Source: Rhynchopus euleeides (taxonomy: Eukaryota > Euglenozoa > Diplonemea > Diplonemida > Diplonemidae). Taken from it: a stretch of 64,000 nt of DNA. Position 1 is the stretch's first letter. The number at the start of each line of letters is the position of its first letter. Of this stretch, positions 45,825 to 56,240 are shown piece by piece. The notes below the pieces were generated by a model, which did not search any database, had not been told where the DNA came from, and worked only from the letters and a program-made list of their open reading frames with translations. The stretch spans positions 1,674,001 to 1,738,000 of the forward strand of contig OY723311.1 of NCBI GenBank assembly GCA_963210315.1. The letters run 5' to 3'. A program made the translations under genes and the position numbers.

Positions 45825-46790
45825 CAGGGGCTTAGCTTGGATTTTGGGGTTGGGGCCGAAACTCGGTCAGACTCGGTCACAGTACACACACAGTTGATTT
45901 GCCCTACTCGGGTACCCGAGAGAATGTCACCCCCCCTCGGCCTCCGCTTGGGCTCCAACGGCCACCCTGTACAGAGGGGGTGACATTCTTCAACGGTTGC
46001 CCTGTGTAGCGGCTGGGAAGAATGTCACCCCCTCTCGGATCTGGGCCCTCGAGGGGGGGTGACATTCTCTCGGGGTACCCTCGGACCTCGCAAGAGTGGC
46101 TTCGGGGATACCCTGTGAATCTTTGCGGCATTCCACTCCCACAAAGAGTACATTTGCAAGGCTTTCGTTGCTCAGTTGGCGAAGCCTGGTGGAGACAAGG
46201 CGGAGCTTGGAAAACAAGCGTTCAACAGAAGCAGTGCCCAGCGGAAGGATAGATGCAAGCTGGAGTAGCCTGCATGTTGCTGGGTACGTGAGAGCGAGGT
46301 TTCCCGAGGTAAACCGCTGAATAACCTCCTGCAGATCACGCAGGCCCAACCTCCGAATCTCGGAACAGACACCCGGGCACGCAGAAGGGCAGTCTTGTGC
46401 GCCTGTGCCCACTTCGGTGGGTGTGCTGGGGCATTGAAGTCCGGGCAAGGGTACGCACCAGTAATCCCCGGGAGAGGTGCCAGGTAATGGTCAGCGATGT
46501 AGCCCAGAGCCTCCTGCACCTGCGTGCCCACCATGTTGCCGGGAGACGGAATTCGAGACTGCTGACGTTATTCTTACGCTAGCGACGAATACGGGACAGA
46601 AGGAGAATGGGGTGTTCGCGTTCGCTCGCACGCGTGCTTCACCTCCTGTGCTGCTGCACCCCAAGGAAAATCCACTTTTTTCCCGGAAATTTATACTTTT
46701 TTTTTGTTTTTTGGGCTGACCGAGTTTTTTTCCGGGTTTGGCTGAAACTCGGTCAGCTGACCGAGTTTACCCCCCCAAGCTAAGCCTCTG
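45825..46790 (-). mobile_element. hAT-family element, 966 bp, non-autonomous/decayed
   Basis: The ends CAGGGGCTTAGCTTGG and CCAAGCTAAGCCTCTG are 16-bp inverted repeats with one mismatch. AACTCGGTCAG-type motifs are repeated just inside both ends. It is flanked by a perfect 8-bp duplication CTCGTGTG (45817-45824 and 46791-46798), and the empty site with a single CTCGTGTG is seen in repeat copies b and c. 8-bp duplications and CAG ends are hallmarks of hAT. The interior has a transposase remnant and two hairpins made of GAATGTCACCCCC repeats (about 45912-46075). Confidence 0.92.
45990..46448 (-). pseudogene. hAT transposase C-terminal remnant (hATC dimerisation domain)
   Basis: The minus-strand frame contains YPATCRLLQLASILPLGTAS, then VERLFSKLRLVSTRLRQLSN and ESLANVLFVG, the classic hAT dimerisation domain. 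The part before about 46440 continues in another frame (EALGYIADHYLAPLPG), showing a frameshift. N-terminal and catalytic regions are missing, so the element cannot encode an active transposase. Confidence 0.85.
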
Positions 46791-47226
46791 CTCGTGTGAG
46801 CGGAAAGCGCCCCACCACAGCTGCAACCAAACGTGCTCTATACACTAACCCCACCCTTCATCAGGCTCAGGGTGTGATCAGTTCAGGGTTTTGTATGTAG
46901 AAGCGTCAACGCAACAAACAAAAGGAAATTTATCAGAGCGGTTGTAGCTGTGAAGTGATAGGGCGCTTTTGCAGGCAACACAGCTTCTTCCCCCCTTTAC
47001 AAAACAAGCAGGCCCATGTCCCTTGTGGCGGGTGTGTGCATTGCACTGCCTGATTTCTTCTCTGCTGTTGACGAGGAGGAGTAGAGCAGCAGGCACACGG
47101 TGGCCCTTGTTCTGCCCGAAAACATGTTATAAAGCAAGACACCCCACCCCCCCACCCCCACCCCGAACACTCTTTCACGTGCCACGCTGACTCACAGTTT
47201 GGCACGGGTCTTTCGTCAGCTGATTG

Positions 47227-47426
47227 NNNNNNNNNNNNNNNNNNNNNNNNNNNNNNNNNNNNNNNNNNNNNNNNNNNNNNNNNNNNNNNNNNNNNNNNNN
47301 NNNNNNNNNNNNNNNNNNNNNNNNNNNNNNNNNNNNNNNNNNNNNNNNNNNNNNNNNNNNNNNNNNNNNNNNNNNNNNNNNNNNNNNNNNNNNNNNNNNN
47401 NNNNNNNNNNNNNNNNNNNNNNNNNN
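47227..47426. other. Assembly gap (200 N)
   Basis: Exactly 200 N, so the true length is probably unknown. It directly abuts a long AT palindrome, a likely reason for the break. Confidence 0.95.
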
Positions 47427-47850
47427 ATGTCAACTATTATACTTGTATTTTTACTTGATATACATGTATTTTACATGTATATTTCAGGCATTTACATGTA
47501 TTTTACATGTATAATACTTGTCATGCAAGTATTATACATGTAAAATACTTGCATGACAAGTATTATACATGTATAATACTTGCATGACAAGTATTATACA
47601 TGTAAAATACATGTAAATGCCTGAAATATACATGTAAAATACATGTATATCAAGTAAAAATACATGTATAATAGTTGACATGCAAGTATTATACTTGTAT
47701 TTTTACTTGATATACATGTATTTTACATGTATATTTCAGGCATATACATGTATTATACATGTATAATAGTTGACATGCAAGTATTATACATGTATAATAC
47801 ATGTATTATACTTGTAGTTATACATGTAAAATTTACAAGATCCCACCGTG
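47427..47850. repeat. AT-rich long palindrome of ACATGTATAATA-type units
   Basis: 47427-47520 and about 47590-47683 are inverted copies of each other, with the same motifs repeating again to 47850. The last 30 bp equal 2133-2162. It could extrude as a cruciform. Non-coding. Confidence 0.85.
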
Positions 47851-47948
47851 TTGAGATGGGGTGCATCGAATGTTGTCCCGTTTCCACTATTCGATCCCGC
47901 ATTGTGGCGCGCGCAGTGTTCAGCCCCTCCCCACCCTTGTCATCAGAC

Positions 47949-48014
47949 ACAACCTGCACAACGAGTGAAGGGAGATCATTCTTGTGATTCCTTTTACTTC
48001 TATTTCACTGCCCA
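47949..48014. repeat. Dispersed block shared with 8727-8790
   Basis: Same order and orientation as the earlier copy, with AACGAGTGAAGGGAGATCAT at its centre. Confidence 0.6.
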
Positions 48015-48225
48015 CCCTTGTCATGCGGCCACCACACACTCCCATCACGCAGGGAAGCGACTCACACATATACACCACCCGCTCTCCCAGTCGCAACTCT
48101 CTCCACACACACACAAAGGAGACCGCGAGCTGCTGAGTGTGTGTGGCACCAAGCCTGCCTGCAGGCTGTTGGGACCGAGTCCGGGTCAGCGGTGTGCCCC
48201 CCCTTAGGGGTACAGGGTGGCAGCC

Positions 48226-51200
48226 ATGTGGGATGCATTCCGTGATGCGGCGACAAAGGTGTGTTTTTGCGCGTTCCTCAAACACAGGGCACACAGCTGC
48301 GTTTGGCGCGCGTGGACCCCACCCCGCTACCCCACTCCCCCTTCCTCCTGCACCACCACCACCACCACCACCACCACCGCCCCCATTTTGCAGCTCGGCG
48401 ATGAGGTGGCCAGCACCCTGGACAGCATGACGGATCCCTACACCCCGCCGACTGCCGGCGCCCCGCCCCAGGGTGTCGAGGTGCGCACTGCCGCATCCAG
48501 CGCGACCGCCCCTGCCACGGCACAGATGACCGACAGTGAGCCCCCAACCCGCCCAGAGGGCAGCACCCCAGCACCCACCCAGGCAGCCCGCCCGGCAGGG
48601 GGCGAACAGGGCGGCGAGTCTGAGGAGGAGGCTGATGATCTGGCTGTGGTTGCCGCAGACAACCTCGCGAAGTGGTTCTCTTCTGCGACGCAGGAGGTAT
48701 GGCCTGTTCCGGAAGGGGATGAAGAATATCCAACATCACTGAACTGGTGGTGGCAGGCACGAGGGAACAGCGGGGGGCTGAAACAGAGACACAGCCAAAA
48801 GCAAAACGTTCAACTCGTTCGAAATGGCTTGGTTTGGTCTGACATGGCCTGAGGATGTGCTTGTCAGCAGCCTCTGCATTAATTGGGTATCATTGGGGGA
48901 GGAGAGGGGCGGTGCACAAAGTCACAAGGCTGTGTCAAGCGTTGCAACACTGCCCAACCCCCCCTGCAGGTGACCAAGGTGGTGACGAAGGTGGAGGAGG
49001 CTGTCGAGAAGAGCATCGACACATTCAACGACTTTGTCGAGTCGAAGAAGAGCGAAGCGCGGCGTGAGGGTGCGGAGAACACGCTGCTCGAGGTGGCAGA
49101 TTCCGTGGATGCGCTGAACGAGCGGCTCGAGGAGCTGCTGACCCGCCTGTCCATTCCCTGCGAAGCGGAAAAAACGGAGGCACGGCAAGCCGAATGCGTA
49201 TGTCAGCCGGGTTTGCTCTCTTTGCGGCAAGGAATTGCCTCTCGACCGGCCCCAAAACACTCCTCTGGTGCTGTGCTTCTGGAGAGCACCCGGTGCGACC
49301 TGCACGACTTAGACTATAAGTTCTTGGGCTGTTCGTGTCGGAGGAAGAAGGGGGTGAGGGCGGAAGATATTCCGAGATCAGAGAGAGTACTTTTTGAAAG
49401 CTTACACAATCTCAGTGACACTGTTGTTGGTGTGCTTGTCCCTTGGTCTCGATGGGACAGGTGTGCGCCTGGGCTTCCAAGGGGAGCTACTACCGTAGTG
49501 TGCATGACAGCACGGCGCGAGTGAGATGCACTCTGTACAACAGTTATACCTGTGCTCACAGCAGAATGAGGGCGGAAGCTTCCCAGTCAGCACCGCAATG
49601 TTTCCCCTGAGTCAACGGTCATGGGGGGTCCGAATCGTCGGGTCCGGGCCTGGCTTGGCAGCGGAGGGGTCCGTCGCAGAGTCCGATCCATCAGCCGCGT
49701 CCTCGATGGCGCGGCACACCCTGCGATGCAGAAGGAGCGGGGTCCCGTGCACAACCACCGCACCGCGGTGCAGCTCGACACGCGGCACGAACGGGAACGC
49801 GTCGGCGTACGCAGAGACGGAAAGGAGGGTCGCCACCCGTGGGGTGTCCCGCACCAGCGCGAGCTCAGCACGCCCTTCAGCCCTTCTGCTGAACCGCGTC
49901 CAGGCCTACATTGCGCGTGGTCTCCACCAAGCGGATTGACACCACGTGGATTTTCGCTTTTCGTTTGACACAACGAAATACTCACCTTTCCGAGAGGTTG
50001 TCAGTGAACTCCTTCACCGCCACGCCGGGATCGTGGCCTTCAGGCAGGACGTGTTCGCCCGGCACCCGGTCGCTGCGGGTGTGGCGGTCGTGATGTCCGC
50101 GGTCTGCTTCGCGTCATCGGTCACTTCCTCTCGGTCGCAAAGAAGGGGAGGAGACGTTCGGCACAAAGTCGAAATCTGTTCGCTCGACATTACAAGCTTT
50201 GAGGGTGGGTTGCTTTGAACACTGCCTTCTCCTGGCTTTTGCAAGCAAAGGCGGCACAAGGACTCGCTTCCTACACTGCTCCACACTGCATCACCCGCCC
50301 TTGACCCCCTGCAGACGGAGGAGTGGCACGCACTGGAGGGCGGGCTGCGCAGCAAGGGGGCCACCCTGGAGAGGCTGCTCGACTGTGGTCTGTCCGACGA
50401 ACTGACAGAGCTGACAGCAAAGCAGCTCGCAAGGGTGCACACGCTTCTGGACACGGGCAACCAGAAGATGGGGAGCAGCAAGGTATGCAGCAGACAGGAC
50501 CACACACAGGCGGAGGGGGGGGGCGCGGTTCTGCCTGTTGTCCATCTGGTTTCTCAACTTCGGCACCTGCACCTGCACCCACCCACGAACCCACCCTGCA
50601 CCCCCACAGGAATCCGCTTCCAGCGGCATGTCGAAGCTGCAGGCGGAAGAGGCAGAGAAGCGGTATGTAGTTGGAATGGAAAGCTCTTCCGCAGCACCCT
50701 GCGGACTTCGCATATTTATCTGTGCCACACCGCGCCAGCCCCGCCACACTCCCGCCACCGCCACCCCACCTCACCCCCCGCCCGCCACCACAGGGTGCAG
50801 CTGCAGAAGGCAGAGGTGACCCTGCGTGCCAGCGCCACCACGCCCCCTGTGCAGCCTGCTGCTGCACCGGCGGAGCCTGCCGTGCCTGATGCCGTGCCCG
50901 AGGCAGCCCCTGAGGGGACCGCAGAGCTTGCGGCGGCTGGGGTCGCAGCCGCCGCCGTGACGACTGCTGTGTCGAGCGCGGCGGTGGCTGCTGTGGCCGA
51001 TGCGGCCACAGCAGTGCCTGAGGCAACCCCGCCTGCAGACGCAGTGGCGGCTGTGCCCGTCGAGAAGCGCGCGGATGCGTCCAGCGAGTCCGAGGAGGAG
51101 CTGGCAGGCGCCGGGTCTTCAAACGCGGAGCCGGAGCCGGTCCACGTGGACCCCGCGGCGCAGGTCGTCCCCGCCACCCCGACCCCCACATTTGAGCTGG

Positions 51201-51292
51201 AGGCGCCGTCCCCTTCACCCACAGAGGACCTTGTGCACGTCCCTCCTGCCTCCACACTGGACAAGGCTTTCGAGTGGGACGACAAGTGGTGA
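48226..51292 (+). CDS. Acidic coiled-coil protein, six exons
   Basis: Exons 48226-48258, 48394-48696, 48970-49197, 50315-50482, 50610-50662 and 50794-51292; about 427 aa. Donors are GTGTGT, GTATGG, GTATGT, GTATGC and GTATGT, and all phases agree. The N-terminus is MWDAFRDAATK-LGDEVASTLD. The middle is helical (LAKWFSSATQEVTKVVTKVE, then VDALNERLEELLTRL), then TEEWHALEGGLRSKGATLER. A long Ala/Val/Pro-rich acidic tail ends FEWDDKW. No domain recognised; the first-exon amphipathic helix and WDD-type tail recall membrane-trafficking or BSD-like proteins, but that is weak. Intron 3 is 1117 bp, far longer than the others, and holds antisense coding-like DNA. Confidence 0.7.
49612..50190 (-). pseudogene. 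Antisense mobile-element-like fragments inside an intron
   Basis: Two frames with natural composition lie on the minus strand. 50190-50014 starts MSSEQISTLCRTSPPLLCDR. 49854-49612 includes RVATLLSVSAYADAFPFVPR, then HGTPLLLHRRVCRAIEDAAD. They lie within the oversized intron 49198-50314 and break off between frames, so I infer a decayed insertion. Family not recognised. Confidence 0.4.
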
Positions 51293-51475
51293 TGCGTCAG
51301 CTGAGGCACAGTGCAGGTGTTAGAGTGAGCCGGGCCTCACCCCTCTGGGGGTGGTGGGGATCGGCCCTCTGCCGGTCTGCACTGCTGCGCAAGAGACTCA
51401 CCGCGGGTGTGTTGTCGCGTGCTGCCATGCAACAAGCAACCAAGGCCCCATGGCGAAGGGCTGGCGGCGAGGTTA

Positions 51476-51669
51476 TTTTTTTAAGCACACTCGTGTGAGC
51501 GGAAAGCGCCCCACCACAGCTGCAACCAAACGTGCTCTATACACTAACCCCACCCTTCATCAGGCTCAGGGTGTGATCAGTTCAGGGTTTTGTGTGTAGA
51601 AGCGTCAACGCAACAAACAAAAGGAAATTCATCAGAGCGGTTGTAGCTGTGAAGTGATAGGGCGCTTTC
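51476..51669. repeat. GAAAGCGCCC short repeat, copy b
   Basis: About 194 bp, from TTTTTTAAGCACACTCGTGTG to GGGCGCTTTC. The inner ends GAAAGCGCCC (51502) and GGGCGCTTTC (51660-51669) are inverted, followed inward by CACAGCTGCAACC and its inverse. Nearly identical to copy c. Non-coding, MITE-like. Confidence 0.85.
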
Positions 51670-52269
51670 CTTCACAAGCTATAGCAGGGGAGGGGTGCGG
51701 TGCGGTGCGATGTGCCTCTCTCTCACAAGATGCAGGTCGCAGCTGCAGTGGCGAGTGAACTGTTCTGCTGCGCACTCGGATGTGTCTCAGGTGTGTTGTT
51801 CGACTTCCGCTCGCCCCATCGCCCGGTGGTTTCCCACGGGTCGTGATGGGTGTTCCAGTCACATTTGCCATCGCCTCATCCAACTTGCCACAGTTGCGAG
51901 TGCGCTGTGCATGAATTTGTAACAATACAAGCCACTGTGTGGCGCTGTGTGCTGCCGGTATCCACCAGAAACAGGGAGGGGGGTGGGGTGGGTGTGGGGG
52001 GGTCCGTTCTGTTCTCAAGTTTATTCCGTGTACACCAGCGAGGGCGCGGGGTGGGGGGGGTGGGGGGGAAAGATGGTGCATTCATCATTGATTGTGTGGG
52101 CCAAGACAGGCCGCAGGCAGCAACTAGGGAGTGGAGGGGCATGTGGCCCGCTTTCGACTCTCCTTCTGTTTGCTGGCCCCTATCAACACGGCACAAAATA
52201 TACATCGTTCAATGTGGCCAAGAAGTCAACGAAATGCAGGAATGCACGGATTGGAGGGCTGGCCATTAA
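51670..52269. other. Intergenic spacer between repeat copies b and c
   Basis: 600 bp without a credible frame, with G-runs at about 51975-52070. Confidence 0.6.
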
Positions 52270-52462
52270 TTTTTTAAGCACACTCGTGTGAGCGGAAAGC
52301 GCCCCACCACAGCTGCAACCAAACGTGCTCTATACACTAACCCCACCCTTCATCAGGCTCAGGGTGTGATCAGTTCAGGGTTTTGTGTGTAGAAGCGTCA
52401 ACGCAACAAACAAAAGGAAATTCATCAGAGCGGTTGTAGCTGTGAAGTGATAGGGCGCTTTC
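52270..52462. repeat. GAAAGCGCCC short repeat, copy c
   Basis: Same orientation and ends as copy b, only about 600 bp downstream of it. It supplies the uninterrupted CTCGTGTG site used to define the hAT insertion in copy a. Confidence 0.85.
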
Positions 52463-53935
52463 AACGGGTTTCTCCCAAAGCACATTCAATTTGCAACCCC
52501 CGCATTCGGCGCGATGAAATCCATGGTTTCAGTTTTTACGTGGCAGACCGTCGCAAAAAAACACCCGCTCTGGAGAGAAGAGTGTTCGGTCTGCAGGAGG
52601 CCGTGTGTGTGCGTGTTGCGGTGGGTTGGGCAGCGAAGGTGTTGTGTGTGCGTGACATCTCTGCAGCATTTTGACACTCTGCCTTGCCCAGTGGCACAGC
52701 TCACACCTTTGCTGCAGATGAACCCCCACACCCCACCCCCCCACACCCACCCCTCCTCTCGCAAAAAGCAAAAAAAAGCAATCACATTCCCCGTCCACCG
52801 AGGATCCTTCTTTACGCACTACAAAGGCAACACCCCCCTCCCCCCCCACTCCGGTTTCTGTATGACTTGGGTTGCGTCCCATTCCACACCGCTATCCCAC
52901 CACCCTGCCCCACTACCCTGCCGGGGTGGTGGCGACGGGGCACGCCCTGCACACATCCTTCTAGCTTCGCTGCCGTCTGTGCTGCTCTAGCTGTCCCCCT
53001 CTGATCGCACAGACGGCTTTCTTTTGAGTGTGCTGGAGTGTGCCCGATTGATTGGAGTGCGGGTGAAGGTGGTACCGAGAACGAGCAACAAACCGCCAGC
53101 AAACCCTTTGTGAGGGGGGGGGGGGGGGAAGGGTCTCCCAGAATACAGCTAGGGAGTGGGAGGGGTGGGAGAGTGGAGTCTGGGGGGGGGGTTGGGGGTT
53201 TTCGCGCAGGATCGTTTTCCTTGTTGATGTGGGGGGGGGGGGGGGAGAAAGAAAAAGGGGGGGTGTGGTCAGTATAATCGAGGCGGATACATATCTTTTC
53301 ATTTCTCGCCTATCGCACGAAAACACCCGGGGAGAAAATTTCGGCAGTGAGCATGGTGTGGGCAGCTCGATTGCGCACCACGGGAGCTGCGTGTTGACGT
53401 CAAACCCACCCAGGGGTCCTCGAGTCCGTTGGATTGGCTGGCAGCACATTGCACTCTCGTTGTGTTGTGTTTGCATATATCCCCCCCTACTCCTCAGGGA
53501 GCCCCCACCGCCTATTTCTGGCGTTGATCACACACTCACACACACGTGAGCTTTTATAGTAGCGCAGCAGGGGTGCACACCGAGGCACACCGAGCAATCC
53601 GCTCTATGTGTTCTCCGCTGAACCCACACACACGCACGTGCACCGTCTCTCCCCGTCTCACTCTGTCTCTGTCTTTCTTCCGTCTGTTCTGTCTTGTCTT
53701 CTTTGGGCAAGCCAGTTTGAGTCGTATATTTGCCTGAAAAATGGTCGCGGGGTGGGTGGTGGCGGGTGGGGGGGGGGGGTCGTGAGGGGAATGGAGAGGG
53801 GGAGGGGGTGTGTCTCAGGCATGTGTCTCGGTGTGTCGCTGTCAGCCAGGTGGGGGGGGGGAAAGTGGCAACGGAAATGCCAGCACATACAGAAGGCGCG
53901 TGAGGGTGTACATCCGCTGAACCGGGGGGGGGGGG
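52463..53935. other. Intergenic; no gene
   Basis: Many G- and C-runs (53106-53128, 53230-53246, 53770-53780). Frames have no codon bias. Confidence 0.6.
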
Positions 53936-54163
53936 TAGGGGGGGTCATAAGCCCGTACAAAACCAAAATTTTCGACATACCATCAGAGCCGCCCTAATAC
54001 CTGATCTGACCCGAAAATCCGACCCATACCCCCCCGGAAACTGTCTGGGGCCCACTTGTGACACCTGATATGGTGCCCCTGACGACCCCATATTGCGTAG
54101 TTTGTGCGTAGTGAAAAGGGGGGGGGGGTCTCATTTTTTGATTTACTCAGCCATTCTCTGTCT

Positions 54164-54367
54164 CTATGCCGGGACCCCAAACTCAAGGAGTTCTTGCTGT
54201 TCCGGGGTCAGTGAGGGTGCAGGCGCTTCAGGTGCTGCAGGTGCTGCAGGTTCTTCAGGTGCTGCAGCGCTGGCAGCCTTCGGTGCGGGTTTCGACGCAG
54301 TCTTTGCAGGTCTCTTTGGGGGTGCCCTTTGGCGCGGTGCCTGCTTCAGCTCGTCGGGTGGAAGCAT
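54164..54367 (-). CDS. ORF2 of the 999-bp element, copy 2
   Basis: The same 67-codon Ala/Pro-rich product as at 7084-7287 (MLPPDELKQAPRQRAPPKRP start). Confidence 0.35.
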   Translation of the reverse strand: MLPPDELKQAPRQRAPPKRPAKTASKPAPKAASAAAPEEPAAPAAPEAPAPSLTPEQQELLEFGVPA

Positions 54368-54450
54368 CAACGCATCATTAAGCGGTGCCTGCTTCAGCTC
54401 CTCCGGGTGGAAGCGTCAACGCATCATTAAGGAAGAAGGAAGCACAGTTG

Positions 54451-54768
54451 CTACGCTTTTTTGCAGCTGCAGGAAACGACACCATACCCAACAACAATCC
54501 CCAGACCGTCGAGGGAGAGTGGGCGCCTGGATCCCGTGACACAGATCTCTAGTGCCGTTGTGATCCCCTCGGATAACGTCTCCTGGACGTTGTCAGCGGA
54601 GGTTGCCTGTGTGGCGGTGACCTCCGTATACCCCGCGGGATCCAGTGCCAGTAGCGCCTTCTTCAGCTTTTCGTCGACCCCTCGGCCGACGCTCTCCTTG
54701 ATGTCAAGGGCCACCTTCAGGGTGGCACCTCGCAGCGCCCTGAAGGCTGTGATCGTATCATCATTCAC
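54451..54768 (-). CDS. ORF1 of the 999-bp element, copy 2
   Basis: Matches the frame at 6683-7000, with Leu for Met in FRALRG. It also lacks an in-frame ATG. Conservation of both frames in both copies reflects recency as much as selection. Confidence 0.4.
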   Translation of the reverse strand: MNDDTITAFRALRGATLKVALDIKESVGRGVDEKLKKALLALDPAGYTEVTATQATSADNVQETLSEGITTALEICVTGSRRPLSLDGLGIVVGYGVVSCSCKKA

Positions 54769-55221
54769 AATCTCGAGGGTGTTCTACGCGGCTCCTGGAA
54801 CTCACTTCCTTCTCAGGTGTTTCTGGGCATGGGGCAACCTTGCCCAGGTGTTTCTGGAGTCCCGCCCCACATGTCGTGCGTTCTTTCGTACGGTGTATAG
54901 TGAGTTCTGGCAATAATTTTTTGCTCGGTCAGCGCAGTGCCTCCAGTCCTGTCTCAGTAGCCACACAGAAAGGGGGACCAAAAAAACTGGGGGGGGGCCA
55001 AAAAGCGAGACCCCCCCCCCAGATTGCGTAGTTTGTGCGTAGTGAAAAAGGGGTAAATCAGGGGCACCATGATACGCACTTTTGTGATGATTTTTTGGGG
55101 TCCTAAAAAATGTACCTCAGTTTCGTGCCTTGCCTTTGTACCTGAACCACTCCCGACCGCATTATTTCGTTCTTTGCAAGGGAAGGGTGTCACTACGCTC
55201 ACTCAGCACGCCGAGCAACAC

Positions 55222-55935
55222 ATGCCGCGTGCCCAGGGCCTCGCAGAGGTGTCAGATGCTGCTGCAGAGGAGTACCTTGCTCGAAAGACGCTCGCCAAAC
55301 GGGAGATGTGCGGGGTCTCGGCAGAGAGCGTTGTGGCAGACCTGCGTAAAAAGAAAACGGCACACGACATCGGTGAGGCGACATTATTTCGGGCGCTCCG
55401 TCGGGCTGGGTACATAGGAGAGCGAGTGGGACGTGGTGACGACAGATATATGCAGTGGTGCATCAACTGCACGCACGTGCGGGAAAAGCGGCGTTCCTTG
55501 CTAGCCAAGAAAGATGTCACCTGCACTCCTACTCCTCCCACTCCTCCTGCTCCTACCCCCACACCAACTGATGTGGGCAGTGAGAGTGATGGCAGCTCCA
55601 GAGCAGCAGATGATCTAGGAAGCAATGAGCGGGTCAGCCGGGCAGACTACCTCAGTCTGTACCGGAAGTACGAAGCGTTGCGGGCCCGCCACCACCGCCT
55701 CCAGGAGAGGACCCGAGGGTTGAGAGTAGGGTTGTACAACGCCAGGGGAGGGTATTCCCCTGGCGTTGAGACATCCCTGGCGACCTTGCGGTCGCACTGT
55801 GTGGGGGCTGAGTCGGCAGGCAGATGCCGATCCAATGACCTTGTTGAGTCCCCACATGGTACACTCTCATACGTGTTGTCGAGACTGCGTGGTGTGCATA
55901 TCCTGCGGGGCGCAAATTACACAGCACAATCATAA
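55222..55935 (+). CDS. Transposon-borne protein, HTH-like N-terminus
   Basis: 237 aa from ATG 55222. The N-terminal half (AAEEYLARKTLAKREMCGVS, then VVADLRKKKTAHDIGEATLF and RALRRAGY) is helical and reads like a winged-helix/HTH DNA-binding unit as found at the start of Tc1-type transposases. A Pro/Thr linker and a basic helical segment (YLSLYRKYEALRARHHRLQE) follow. No catalytic triad is seen. It may be an accessory or truncated transposase; a start farther upstream would lie in the terminal repeat. Confidence 0.5.
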   Translation: MPRAQGLAEVSDAAAEEYLARKTLAKREMCGVSAESVVADLRKKKTAHDIGEATLFRALRRAGYIGERVGRGDDRYMQWCINCTHVREKRRSLLAKKDVTCTPTPPTPPAPTPTPTDVGSESDGSSRAADDLGSNERVSRADYLSLYRKYEALRARHHRLQERTRGLRVGLYNARGGYSPGVETSLATLRSHCVGAESAGRCRSNDLVESPHGTLSYVLSRLRGVHILRGANYTAQS

Positions 55936-55970
55936 CCACTTCGGCTCTCAGGGCGTACAATATCCCAATC

Positions 55971-56240
55971 GTGCCTTCACAGGCTAAGATCGACGAAGCA
56001 AAAGCATCTACAACGCTGCCTACTAATGCCGATGCAGCCTCCCAGGCGTACGAAGTACTCACAATGACCCATATGCGATCGAAGTACTACACCCAGAAGG
56101 TGGCTGAACTCATTCTGCTGACGCAACAACACAACATTCCCACTAATCAGGTCAAGAAAGACCTTGCCGAGGCACTGGGGAAGGCAACATGCGTGCCACC
56201 TGAGCCAGAACCACCGCAGAAAAGGCAAAGAACGAAATAA
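55971..56240 (+). CDS. Small transposon-borne protein
   Basis: About 89 codons ending QKRQRTK, mostly helical (YEVLTMTHMRSKYYTQKVAE, then NQVKKDLAEALGK). There is no ATG at the frame start: the frame may open after the acceptor-like CTTCACAG at 55975-55982, or start at an internal Met. The end lies at the inner edge of the right inverted repeat. Function unknown. Confidence 0.4.
   Translation: MPSQAKIDEAKASTTLPTNADAASQAYEVLTMTHMRSKYYTQKVAELILLTQQHNIPTNQVKKDLAEALGKATCVPPEPEPPQKRQRTK

Larger units (their letters stand above)
45802..46970. repeat. GAAAGCGCCC short repeat, copy a, split by the hAT element
   Basis: The left part is 45802-45824 (TTTTTTTTAAGCACACTCGTGTG) and the right part 46791-46970. 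Together they match copies b (51476-51669) and c (52270-52462), which are uninterrupted. The inner inverted ends are GAAAGCGCCC and GGGCGCTTT(C). Confidence 0.85.
54071..55069 (-). mobile_element. 999-bp element, copy 2, nested, 5-bp TSD
   Basis: Same length and nearly the same sequence as 6382-7380, in the opposite orientation. It is flanked by TGATA at 54066-54070 and 55070-55074. The intact right arm of the host transposon reads (inverted) ACCTGATACGCAC with TGATA once, proving a 5-bp duplication. Ends are TG...CA. Confidence 0.93.

Noticed and set aside
47199..47543. Open frames across the N gap
   Set aside because: They consist of unknown bases and AT-repeat sequence.
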